Below are positions 8,378 through 14,090 of a DNA stretch of 40,177 nt, piece by piece. The stretch is taken from the NCBI GenBank assembly GCA_910584395.1, contig CAJUAS010000012.1, positions 1 to 40,177 of the forward strand, given 5' to 3'. Numbering within the stretch: the first letter of the stretch is position 1; each line of letters opens with the position of its first letter. The translations under genes and the position numbers were made by a program. The notes beneath the pieces are model-generated. The model worked only from the letters and a program-made list of their open reading frames with translations, was not told the origin of the DNA and ran no database searches. Origin of the DNA: an uncultured Oscillospiraceae bacterium (lineage in GTDB: Bacteria; Bacillota; Clostridia; Oscillospirales; Oscillospiraceae).

Positions 8378-8773
8378 CCTCATTTCCTCTATTTTCCATC
8401 TGAGCTGACTTGCTCTGATGAACAATCTTTGTTCTGTTGTGCCCACATCCAATCCATCGCTGCTCAAAATGATTTCATCATTTTGTAAGGTTACATAGCC
8501 TTCAAGGAGTTCACATGTATAGTCCGGGGAAGTCGGTAAAAGAACAAGTGCCTGTAGTCCTTCGAATCGCAACTGCAATACTTTAGCTGGACATCCCTGC
8601 TGGTGCATTTGCATTATCAGAATACGACTACTATTGATTGGGCACATACTCCCATCCTTGTCCACATATGCGCCACTGGTATACTCCATGCTATGAAGAC
8701 AACAATCATGGAAATTTTGGCTTTCAAATATTAGTTCTTCAATATCGCTTTTTGTTTTAACCTGTTTCCACAT
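8375..8773 (-). CDS. Hypothetical AT-rich protein between inverted repeats
   Basis: The 132-residue product is not recognised with certainty. It begins MWKQVKTKSDIEELIF and contains NFHDCCLHSMEYTSGAYVD, a stretch recalling a scattered family of small clostridial hypothetical proteins with an FHD(S/C)C core; some such proteins sit in immunity-gene neighbourhoods, but that is only a loose analogy. No signal peptide or membrane segment is seen; it has four cysteines. Its bases are clearly richer in A and T than the flanking genes, and copies of one repeat bracket it in opposite orientation, so recent acquisition is likely. The ribosome-binding site is weak (GGGGAGGG 5-12 bases before the ATG). 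Confidence 0.6.
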   Translation of the reverse strand: MWKQVKTKSDIEELIFESQNFHDCCLHSMEYTSGAYVDKDGSMCPINSSRILIMQMHQQGCPAKVLQLRFEGLQALVLLPTSPDYTCELLEGYVTLQNDEIILSSDGLDVGTTEQRLFIRASQLRWKIEEMR

Positions 8774-8788
8774 ATACCCTCCCCACTT

Positions 8789-8814
8789 CAGACAGGGGGA
8801 CGGTTCTTTCGTCT
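8789..8814 (+). repeat. GGGGACGGTTC dispersed repeat, right copy
   Basis: CAGACAGGGGGACGGTTC followed by TTTCGTCTC. It matches the reverse complement of 8351-8377 at most positions, giving imperfect inverted repeats around the gene at 8375-8773. It lies just before that gene's ribosome-binding site on the minus strand. Confidence 0.7.
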
Positions 8815-8866
8815 CGCCCCGCCGCTGCTGCCGGAGCAGCCATTTTCTTCTTCATAACCATCCTCC

Positions 8867-9241
8867 TCACTCCCCCGCCACGACCTCGATCTCCACCAGC
8901 GCGTTCTTGGGCAGGGTCTTCACCGCCACGCAGGAGCGGGCCGGCGGCTCTTTGGGAAAATATCCGGCGTAAATCTCATTCACCGCCCCGAAATCCTCCA
9001 TGTTTGCCAGAAAAACGGTAGTCTTGACCACGTCGCCGTACCCCAGCCCGGCGGCGGCCAGCACCGCGCCCAGATTTTCCAAGCTCTGCTTGGTCTGGGC
9101 CTCGATCCCCTCCGGCAGCGTCCCCGTGACCGGGTCAAGCCCCAGCTGCCCCGAGGTGAACAGCAGCCCGCCCACTAACTTGGCGTGGCAGTACGGCCCG
9201 ATGGCCGCCGGGGCGTTTTGCGCGGAAATCGTCTGTTTCAT
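8867..9241 (-). CDS. ridA: RidA family enamine/imine deaminase
   Basis: The 124-residue protein is a clear RidA (YjgF/YER057c/UK114) member: N-terminal APAAIGPYCHAKLVGG, central FTSGQLGLDPVTG and C-terminal PARSCVAVKTLPKNALVEIE, with the catalytic Arg in PARS and Glu in EIEV. RidA hydrolyses reactive enamines and imines such as 2-aminoacrylate, which PLP enzymes release and which damage other PLP enzymes, alanine racemase among them. The start is the ATG at 9239-9241, preceded by AAGGAGGAAAAACGC; an upstream in-frame ATG lacks a good site. It is the last gene of a likely three-gene minus operon, 13 bases after dtd. Confidence 0.92.
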   Translation of the reverse strand: MKQTISAQNAPAAIGPYCHAKLVGGLLFTSGQLGLDPVTGTLPEGIEAQTKQSLENLGAVLAAAGLGYGDVVKTTVFLANMEDFGAVNEIYAGYFPKEPPARSCVAVKTLPKNALVEIEVVAGE

Positions 9242-9254
9242 GCGTTTTTCCTCC

Positions 9255-9692
9255 TTATTCAATGTCAAACAAAATCGTCACCGGCCCGTCGTTCACCGAT
9301 TCCACATCCATATGCGCGCCAAACACTCCATGTTGAACTTCAAATCCATTTTCCCGGCAGTATTCCATAAACCGCTCATACAGCTTATTTGCCAGCTCCG
9401 GCCCGGCCGCGCCGATGAAGCTGGGCCGCCGGGATTTGGTGTCGGCGTAGAGGGTAAACTGGCTCACCACCAGCAGCGCGCCGCCCACCTGCGCCAGATT
9501 GAGGTTCATCTTGCCGTTCTCGTCCTCGAATATCCGCAGGTTGCAGATCTTGTCCGCCAGTTTCTTGGCCGTTTCCGGGGTGTCCTCCGGGCCGACGCCC
9601 AGCAGCACCAGATACCCCCGCCCGATCTGCCCTGTGACCTGTCCGGCCACGGTCACCGACCCGGAGGCCACCCGCGTCACCACGGCGCGCAT
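9255..9692 (-). CDS. dtd: D-aminoacyl-tRNA deacylase
   Basis: The 145-residue protein is full length for DTD. It carries the two family signatures: VSQFTLYAD (residues ~79-87) and the Gly-cisPro motif NDGPVT near the C-terminus (~135). DTD removes D-amino acids (and mischarged glycine) from tRNA, keeping D-residues out of proteins. Its ATG (9690-9692) shares one base with the stop of the racemase-like gene (TGATG), a sign of translational coupling. Sitting between an alanine-racemase-like gene and ridA, it belongs to a small D-amino-acid and PLP-damage control cluster (inference). Confidence 0.93.
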   Translation of the reverse strand: MRAVVTRVASGSVTVAGQVTGQIGRGYLVLLGVGPEDTPETAKKLADKICNLRIFEDENGKMNLNLAQVGGALLVVSQFTLYADTKSRRPSFIGAAGPELANKLYERFMEYCRENGFEVQHGVFGAHMDVESVNDGPVTILFDIE

Positions 9693-10756
9693 CAGCGGTA
9701 CTCCTTCGGCATATCCTGCGCGTACATGGGGTCAAGCTCGATCTGCACCCAGTCCCCGGCGGCGCATTTCAGGCTGGTCACGTCGATAAGGGTCTCGATC
9801 GCCCCCACCCGCCCGATGATCTTGGCCCGTTGATTGCCCACCCGGACGGCGAGATCGTCGCTTTTGGGCGGAAAGAGCCGGGCCAGCAGCCCCTTCTTGC
9901 GGGGGCGGCTCACCGACAGTCCGTTCTGATAGCCCACCGCCAGCGTGGCCACGCGGGTGGGTTTTTTGATCTTCACCGGGCTTTCGTAGCCCACGGTGTG
10001 CCCCGCAGGCAGCCAGCGGATGTCCTCAATGGTGGCCTCGCAGCAGCCCACCCGCTGCAGCCCGTCGTTTTTCGTGCGCTTGCAGCGGCCCAGAAGGGCC
10101 GACCCCACCCGCACCGCGTCAAACCGCGCAAAGTCATAGCGCAGGGTGGAAAAGCTCCCCGCCGCGTGAACTGTCCCCGTCTCAAACCCGGCGCGGTGGA
10201 CTTGCCTGACCACTTGGGTGAACTCGTCCAGCTGGGCGGCGATGGCCTTTTCGTTGGTGGAGCTGGACTGGAACTGGGTGTAAATGCCGGAAATCGCCAC
10301 GTTTTGGAGGTTTTGGAACGCCGCCAAGATCTTGTCCGGCTCGGAGATGACGAACCCGCCGTAGCCCATCCCGCTGTCCACCTGAATGTGGGCCTCGGCC
10401 ACGGTGGAGCGGCTCTCCGCCAAGGAGTTGAGGGCCATGCCCGCCTCGGACGAGCCGATGGAGCAGATCACATTCAGATCCAAAAGCTGCTCCAGCTCCT
10501 GACGGTTCACCGTGGAGCGGAGCATGAGGATCTCCTCCTCCACCAGCCCCGCCTTGCGGAGCTTGGCCGCGTCCCCCGGCTCGGAGACGGCGAAACGGGT
10601 CACCCCGTGCTGGTGCAGCAGCCCCGCCATCTCCAGCAGCCCCGCGCCGTAGGCGTCCCCGGTCAAGACGGCGTATATTTTGGCCTTTCCGGCCTTTTCC
10701 CGAATGGTTTCCAGATTGTTGACCACTGCCCGGCGGTCGATCACAAGGCGTTTCAT
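9692..10756 (-). CDS. Alanine-racemase-fold protein lacking the PLP lysine
   Basis: The 354-residue product has the alanine racemase fold: a barrel domain and a C-terminal beta domain with TRVATLAVGYQNG. The PLP-binding motif, normally AVVKANAYGHG, reads AVLTGDAYGAG here, so the lysine that forms the Schiff base is Thr32. The arginine that contacts the PLP phenolate (GMGRLG in active enzymes) is Tyr132 (GMGYGG). The catalytic-tyrosine region (VGYESP, Y257) and the VRxG arginine (R216) remain. An ordinary PLP racemase should be inactive with these changes; a binding, regulatory or different catalytic role is possible. The ATG at 10754-10756 follows GAGAAGGGGACGTGCC and an intact promoter. It is the first gene of the operon with dtd and ridA. 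Confidence 0.8.
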   Translation of the reverse strand: MKRLVIDRRAVVNNLETIREKAGKAKIYAVLTGDAYGAGLLEMAGLLHQHGVTRFAVSEPGDAAKLRKAGLVEEEILMLRSTVNRQELEQLLDLNVICSIGSSEAGMALNSLAESRSTVAEAHIQVDSGMGYGGFVISEPDKILAAFQNLQNVAISGIYTQFQSSSTNEKAIAAQLDEFTQVVRQVHRAGFETGTVHAAGSFSTLRYDFARFDAVRVGSALLGRCKRTKNDGLQRVGCCEATIEDIRWLPAGHTVGYESPVKIKKPTRVATLAVGYQNGLSVSRPRKKGLLARLFPPKSDDLAVRVGNQRAKIIGRVGAIETLIDVTSLKCAAGDWVQIELDPMYAQDMPKEYR

Positions 10757-10789
10757 GGCACGTCCCCTTCTCTGTTTAGGATTTCCGTG

Positions 10790-10818
10790 ATTATAGCACA
10801 AAACCCCCGCTGTTTCAA
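10790..10818 (-). promoter_or_regulatory. Promoter of the racemase-like/dtd/ridA operon
   Basis: TTGAAA (10813-10818) and TATAAT (10790-10795) on the minus strand are 17 bases apart, 34 bases from the start codon. The -35 box lies in the loop of a GC-rich hairpin (AACCC-CGCT TGAAAC AGCG-GGGGTT) that may also act as a backup terminator for the RNA arriving from 10968. Confidence 0.75.
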
Positions 10819-10841
10819 GCGAGGGTTGACGGGGTGGGGGC

Positions 10842-10898
10842 AAATGATGGACGGTAACGATCCGGGTAAAAAGCGACAACCGCCACCCTGCACGGTGA
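10842..10898 (+). pseudogene. Decapitated copy of the 28-residue peptide gene
   Basis: In the plus frame ending at TGA 10896-10898 the codons read W-T-V-T-I-R-V-K-S-D-N-R-H-P-A-R. This matches the C-terminal part of the peptide at 13880 (TVTIIVK and NRHPAW), with several silent third-base differences (GTC/GTA, GTG/GTA, AAG/AAA). An in-frame TGA lies just upstream and there is no start codon or ribosome-binding site. The promoter of the racemase-like gene occupies the place of the missing 5' half. It is read as a broken second copy of the small gene. Confidence 0.5.
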
Positions 10899-10968
10899 CG
10901 GTTGTCTGGTCTTTGACCTGATTTCCTAAACCAAACCGGGGCTAACCGCTTGTGCAGCACCCTGTTCT
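10868..10968 (-). ncRNA. Structured small RNA, copy 1 (orphan antisense-type RNA)
   Basis: A transcript of about 100 bases is predicted from the promoter at 10975-11003 to an intrinsic terminator. The 5' hairpin (10938-10962) has arms GCTGC/GCGGT, loop ACAA and outer GGG/CCC. A small middle hairpin GGTC-AAA-GACC follows. The terminator stem is 13 bp (10875-10887 with 10894-10906), loop GTGCAG, then GC and TTTTT (10868-10872). The same architecture recurs at 13941-14036. At 10883/10898 the pair is G-U on the minus strand but C-A on the plus strand, which argues that the minus strand is the functional RNA. The loop GTGCAG is complementary to CTGCAC in the 5' hairpin. No known RNA family was recognised. 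Confidence 0.6.
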
Positions 10969-10974
10969 ATTTGT

Positions 10975-11003
10975 AGTATACTCCATTGTGTGGGGTTTGT
11001 CAA
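10975..11003 (-). promoter_or_regulatory. Consensus promoter of RNA copy 1
   Basis: TTGACA (10998-11003), a 17-base spacer and TATACT (10975-10980) on the minus strand. The 5' hairpin of the RNA begins about ten bases downstream. This is stronger than the promoter of the following protein gene, which suggests the RNA is a product in its own right. Confidence 0.75.
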
Positions 11004-11010
11004 GCATATC

Positions 11011-11042
11011 AAAAGGGCCTCCGGGGAATCCCGGAGGCCCTT
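11011..11042 (-). terminator. Terminator of the S-layer gene
   Basis: A 13-bp perfect stem (11013-11025 with 11030-11042) lies 37 bases after the S-layer stop. On the minus strand it ends CCCTTTTG. The promoter of RNA copy 1 begins directly after it. Confidence 0.85.
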
Positions 11043-11078
11043 CGTTGTGCTTAGGTTTGTGCTGTGTGTCGGACTGGA

Positions 11079-13619
11079 TTAGGGCTGAGCCGCCTCGGGG
11101 CTGCGAACCACATAGAGGAAGTCAGCAGCAGTGCCGTCAGCGATCAGGAGCACTTGGAAGTCATAGCCTTCCTCGGCGGTATCGACCTTGTTGACAGAGG
11201 TGGTAGCGGCGGACACGAATGCGCCATCGCTATCCTTGTCAATCAGGACACACACGGTGTCGGCGGTGGAGTAAGCGTTCTCACCCACGGTCACGACGCC
11301 GGAGCCGGCCTTCATCTCGGTGGCAGCGATGTAGTCAGCCTTGTCGCCGCTCTCGCTGGCCTTGCGGACAGTCGCAACACCCTTCTCATCGGTGCTGGTG
11401 ATGACATAGAAGGAGCCGGTCTCAGCGCTGCTGCCGCTCGCGAACACCAGAGACAGGGAAACCTCATTGCCCTGAGCGTCCACGACCTCATAGATCTGGT
11501 TGCCGTCGATGTCCTTCTCGTCGTTGGTCTGATCCTTCAGGTAAATCAGGCCCTCAGAGCCGTCACCGGCAAACTTGTCGGTCTTCAGGTAGACGTAGGT
11601 GACATAGCCCTTATCGGTGACAGCGCACACAGCAGAAGCGGTCATCTTGGGCACGTTCTTGTAGCTGGTGTAGATGAAGAACTCGCTGTCGTCCTCACCA
11701 ACCTTCTCGACCATGAACACAGTCTTCTCGTCAGCCTTCAGATCGGTGGCAAAGTCGGGATCCTGCTTGATCTCGGTCGCAGATTCGGTCACAGTGCCGT
11801 TCAGAATCTTGATCTCGTAGTAGCCCTTGCTGTCCACGGAGAACTCAACCATGCCCTTGATCTCAGCGGACTTATCCTCTTCGATCTTCTCGTACTCCTT
11901 CGCGGTCTCGTTGTAGAGCTTGTTCACGCGGACAACCTCGGTGGTGCCGTCGGTGAACAGGAGCTTGGCCTGCTGATACTCGTCGCCGCCGTCCAGACCG
12001 TTGTTGGCGCCGGTGTTCTTGTAGGCAGCGTCCAGAACGAAAGCAGTCTCAGTAGTGGTCTCGCCGCTGATCTTGTTCAGGGCGCAGATGTCGCCGTTCT
12101 TGTCGAGGAAGAAGTCGTACTCGTTGTCCTTGGTCTTGGAGGGATCCCAAGTGGCAAAGCCCAAAGTAGTACCCTCGTTGTCCTTGACAAGGCCGGACTC
12201 GGCGTACTGCGTACCGTTGATGACCAGCTTCGCGCCCACGCGGCGGGTGATTTTGCCGGTGATCTTCTCGGCCTTCTCCAGATAGGTCACGCCCTTGCTG
12301 GAGTTGATCAGAACCACGTCGTCCTCGGCCAGACCCTGCCAACCATCAACCTTGTCCACGTTGGTAAAGCCGCCGATAACGCCGGGAATCTTGACCTGCT
12401 CATCGTCCTTGTAGGTGCGGGTCTCAACAGCACCCTCCACGGTGTCAACGTCGTAGGTGGTGGCCTTGATCATGGAAACCTTGCCCTCGGCGAGGAAGAC
12501 CTCGACCACATCGCCGGACTTATAGGTCTTCGCCAGAACGTTCTCGGTAATCTCGACGCCGTCCTCAAACAGCTGCATGCTACCGAGGAAGTCGGTGTTC
12601 TCGCCGGTAGTAACGGAATCCACAGCATTGGCCACGAAGTCGTTCTTCAGATCCTTGTCGGTGCTCTTCTTCACGATGTTCTCGATCGTGACAGCCTTGG
12701 TAAAGGTCTTGTCAGCAGCGCTGCCAGCCTTAGCAACGGTGGTGGAAATGACTTCCTTGCCGTCGGTGGTGATGAACACAGTGACCTTGTTGCCGATGGA
12801 GCTGGCAGCAGCCTTCACGTCAGCGCCGTTCAGGATGGCGTCATAGCCGGAATCCTTAAAGGTGGCGATGCCGTCATTCACGTCAGCAACAGTGGCGGTG
12901 ATGGGCTTCACGCCGAACACGTTAGCGGCCAGCTTGCCGCCATCCTCGTACTTCACGACGTAGGTCACACCGTTGTCGCGGCGGTACTCGGGCAGCTTGG
13001 TCTCAGCCTGCAGAGCGTTGTACACGATCTGAGCGGCGTTGTCGCGGGTGAGGTTGACATTGGCAGTGTTGCTACGGTCAATGTCGTCCATCAGGCCGTT
13101 GCGCTTAGCGTCGGTGATGACGTTGCCAGCCCAAGCGGCGTCGTTCTGATAGCCGCGGTCGTCGGCGTCATAGCCGAGGACGGTGAGCATGGTCTTCAGG
13201 CCGGCGGCCACGGTGACAGTGCCGGTGGGCAGGAAGTTGCCCAGACCGTCGCCGGAGACATACTTGTTGGCAACCAGATAGTTGATGTAGCTCTCAGCCC
13301 AGTTGCCCTTGATGTCGTTCATGCCGGTGGCAGTGCCCAGATAGGCGTCGGCGTTGTCGTCACCGGTAGCGGTGAAGTACACCAGCTTGGCCCAAGAGGC
13401 ACGGTCCAGAGTGCCCTGAGGATCAAAAGACCCGTCGGGCAGGCCGTTGATGATGCCGAGGTCCACGCAGAGGGCCACAGCGTCCTTGTGCTCGACCTTA
13501 TCCCAGTCGGTAAAGTCAGCAGCAGTCTTCTTGGTTTCGGCAGCGGAAGCGATGGTGAACATCCCGAGGATCATCACCAGCGCCAGACCCAGCGCCAAAA
13601 CCTTCTTCAGGTTCTTCAT
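11079..13619 (-). CDS. S-layer homology (SLH) domain surface protein, probable S-layer subunit
   Basis: The 846-residue protein starts with a textbook signal peptide (MKNLKKVLALGLALVMILG, cleavage after ASA near residue 26). SLH-type repeats follow, recognisable from GIINGLPDGSFDPQGTLDRA (~55-75), DIKGNWAESYINYLVANKYVSG (~105-130) and a third at ~170-220 ending in TRDNAAQIVYNAL. SLH domains bind pyruvylated wall polysaccharide. The remaining ~620 residues are acidic, lysine- and threonine-rich and beta-prone with no enzyme motif, as in S-layer subunits. ATG 13617-13619 is used because AAAGGAGGAATTTCC precedes it and the signal peptide begins there. Its own promoter and terminator suggest a single, highly expressed gene. 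A long reading frame on the opposite strand is an artefact of its codon usage. Confidence 0.88.
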   Translation of the reverse strand: MKNLKKVLALGLALVMILGMFTIASAAETKKTAADFTDWDKVEHKDAVALCVDLGIINGLPDGSFDPQGTLDRASWAKLVYFTATGDDNADAYLGTATGMNDIKGNWAESYINYLVANKYVSGDGLGNFLPTGTVTVAAGLKTMLTVLGYDADDRGYQNDAAWAGNVITDAKRNGLMDDIDRSNTANVNLTRDNAAQIVYNALQAETKLPEYRRDNGVTYVVKYEDGGKLAANVFGVKPITATVADVNDGIATFKDSGYDAILNGADVKAAASSIGNKVTVFITTDGKEVISTTVAKAGSAADKTFTKAVTIENIVKKSTDKDLKNDFVANAVDSVTTGENTDFLGSMQLFEDGVEITENVLAKTYKSGDVVEVFLAEGKVSMIKATTYDVDTVEGAVETRTYKDDEQVKIPGVIGGFTNVDKVDGWQGLAEDDVVLINSSKGVTYLEKAEKITGKITRRVGAKLVINGTQYAESGLVKDNEGTTLGFATWDPSKTKDNEYDFFLDKNGDICALNKISGETTTETAFVLDAAYKNTGANNGLDGGDEYQQAKLLFTDGTTEVVRVNKLYNETAKEYEKIEEDKSAEIKGMVEFSVDSKGYYEIKILNGTVTESATEIKQDPDFATDLKADEKTVFMVEKVGEDDSEFFIYTSYKNVPKMTASAVCAVTDKGYVTYVYLKTDKFAGDGSEGLIYLKDQTNDEKDIDGNQIYEVVDAQGNEVSLSLVFASGSSAETGSFYVITSTDEKGVATVRKASESGDKADYIAATEMKAGSGVVTVGENAYSTADTVCVLIDKDSDGAFVSAATTSVNKVDTAEEGYDFQVLLIADGTAADFLYVVRSPEAAQP

Positions 13620-13686
13620 AGGAAATTCCTCCTTTTCAAATTTGACTTCCGGCGCACACAAGGCGCGCCTCCGTCTTACAGTGTGC

Positions 13687-13715
13687 ATGATACACCAGCC
13701 TTTTTCAAACGTCAA
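13687..13715 (-). promoter_or_regulatory. Promoter of the S-layer gene
   Basis: TTGACG (13710-13715) and TATCAT (13687-13692) on the minus strand, 17 bases apart, about 70 bases before the start codon. The S-layer message therefore does not depend on the RNA unit further upstream. Confidence 0.7.
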
Positions 13716-13768
13716 TAGATTTTCCCGAAGTGTAACAGAAGTGAAATATTGCGCGAAATATGGCAGGG

Positions 13769-13797
13769 TTGACGGGGGAATTGAAATAAGGTAGAAT
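13769..13797 (+). promoter_or_regulatory. Promoter of the 28-residue peptide gene
   Basis: TTGACG (13769-13774), a 17-base spacer and TAGAAT (13792-13797). Transcription would start near 13804, directly before a GGGA/TCCC hairpin (13806-13820). Confidence 0.65.
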
Positions 13798-13823
13798 GTC
13801 GGGGAGGGATCGTATGTCCCTTA

Positions 13824-13877
13824 GGGTACTGCGACACAAACGGGGCGGTTCAGCCACATCTCCGAGAGGAGGTGAGG
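13824..13877 (+). promoter_or_regulatory. Leader of the small gene with sequestered Shine-Dalgarno
   Basis: The leader has GGGTACTGCGA (13824-13834) and GCGGTTCA (13845-13852), words shared with the 5' hairpin of the facing RNA. Then CATCTCC (13857-13863) pairs with GGAGGTG (13868-13874) across a GAGA tetraloop. This buries AGGAGGTGA (13867-13875), the perfect Shine-Dalgarno sequence of the peptide gene, in a 7-bp stem that continues past an A-A mismatch. Confidence 0.6.
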
Positions 13878-13879
13878 CC

Positions 13880-13966
13880 ATGCGCGTAACATTCCATGTC
13901 GGGCCTTTTACGGTCACGATCATCGTGAAGCCTACGCACAGCAAAAACCGCCACCCTGCATGGTGA
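13880..13966 (+). CDS. 28-residue peptide, candidate type I toxin-like small protein
   Basis: A short gene with ATG at 13880-13882 and TGA at 13964-13966, preceded by the ideal Shine-Dalgarno AGGAGGTGA seven bases from the GGAGG core. The peptide is beta-prone and amphipathic (MRVTFHVGPF, then TVTIIVK), with a basic tail ending NRHPAW; it is not a clear membrane helix. Evidence that it is coding: promoter, ribosome-binding site, and a second copy at 10842-10898 that keeps TVTI-VK and NRHPA with mainly silent changes, including a part outside the antisense RNA. The stop codon lies in the arm of the terminator shared with the facing RNA. Small gene plus convergent RNA plus masked ribosome site is the layout of type I toxin-antitoxin pairs; toxicity is not shown. 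No known family was recognised. Confidence 0.55.
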   Translation: MRVTFHVGPFTVTIIVKPTHSKNRHPAW

Positions 13967-14036
13967 CGGCTTTTGTGGGTGTAAAACCCATAATTTCTCG
14001 CACATAAGGGGTTGAACCGCTCTCGCAGTACCCTTC
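13941..14036 (-). ncRNA. Structured small RNA, copy 2, convergent with the peptide gene
   Basis: About 95 bases from the promoter at 14043-14070. The 5' hairpin (14008-14033) has arms ACTGC/GCGGT with a GAGA tetraloop, and outer GGG/CCC around an uneven internal loop. The middle hairpin is TGGGT-TTTAC-ACCCA. The terminator (13943-13974) has arms around loop ATGCAG and then TTTTT. Two terminator pairs are G-U on this strand but C-A on the other, so this strand was selected for structure. It shares architecture and terminator sequence with 10868-10968. Its 3' end is antisense to the last codons of the peptide gene at 13880-13966. An antitoxin-like role is inferred. Confidence 0.6.
13943..13974. 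terminator. Shared terminator of the peptide gene and RNA copy 2
   Basis: Stem 13948-13955 with 13962-13969, extended by an A-run/T-run (13943-13947 and 13971-13974). It gives a U-run on both strands. It pairs better on the minus strand. The two convergent transcripts overlap here, as at the bidirectional terminators of several type I toxin-antitoxin loci. Confidence 0.65.
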
Positions 14037-14042
14037 ACCTAT

Positions 14043-14070
14043 ATTATATCGCCTTATTGGCTTTTGTCAA
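14043..14070 (-). promoter_or_regulatory. Near-consensus promoter of RNA copy 2
   Basis: TTGACA (14065-14070), a 16-base spacer and TATAAT (14043-14048) on the minus strand. It lies within the 5' region of mnmG and faces the promoter at 13769. Confidence 0.75.
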
Positions 14071-14090
14071 GACGGAAAAGAGTGATCTCC

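Noticed and set aside
10868..10906. A T-box, because of GGGTGGCGG before the U-run upstream of the racemase-like gene.
   Set aside because: The AGGGTGGNACCGCG box, specifier-loop arrangement and length are missing. The same word occurs before the S-layer region and belongs to the terminator stem.
10868..10968. The first RNA copy as a riboswitch for the racemase-like gene.
   Set aside because: That gene has its own promoter downstream of the RNA's terminator, and the other copy stands before an unrelated gene that also has its own promoter.
11064..13718. An 884-codon plus-strand open frame opposite the S-layer gene.
   Set aside because: It mirrors the S-layer gene codon by codon, has no ribosome-binding site, and its protein is a monotonous low-complexity Val/Gly/Leu/His sequence. 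The minus frame has a signal peptide, SLH domains, promoter and terminator.
13824..14033. Direct repeats DRa/DRb as in par_pAD1.
   Set aside because: The shared GGGTACTGCGA words are inverted in the DNA, so both RNAs carry the same word rather than complementary ones. Any contact would be by swapping hairpin arms, so the par analogy is only partial.
13850..14038. A 62-codon minus-strand frame over RNA copy 2.
   Set aside because: It has no ribosome-binding site and would begin at the very 5' end of the transcript. The structured-RNA reading, with strand-specific wobble pairs and a second copy, explains the conservation better.
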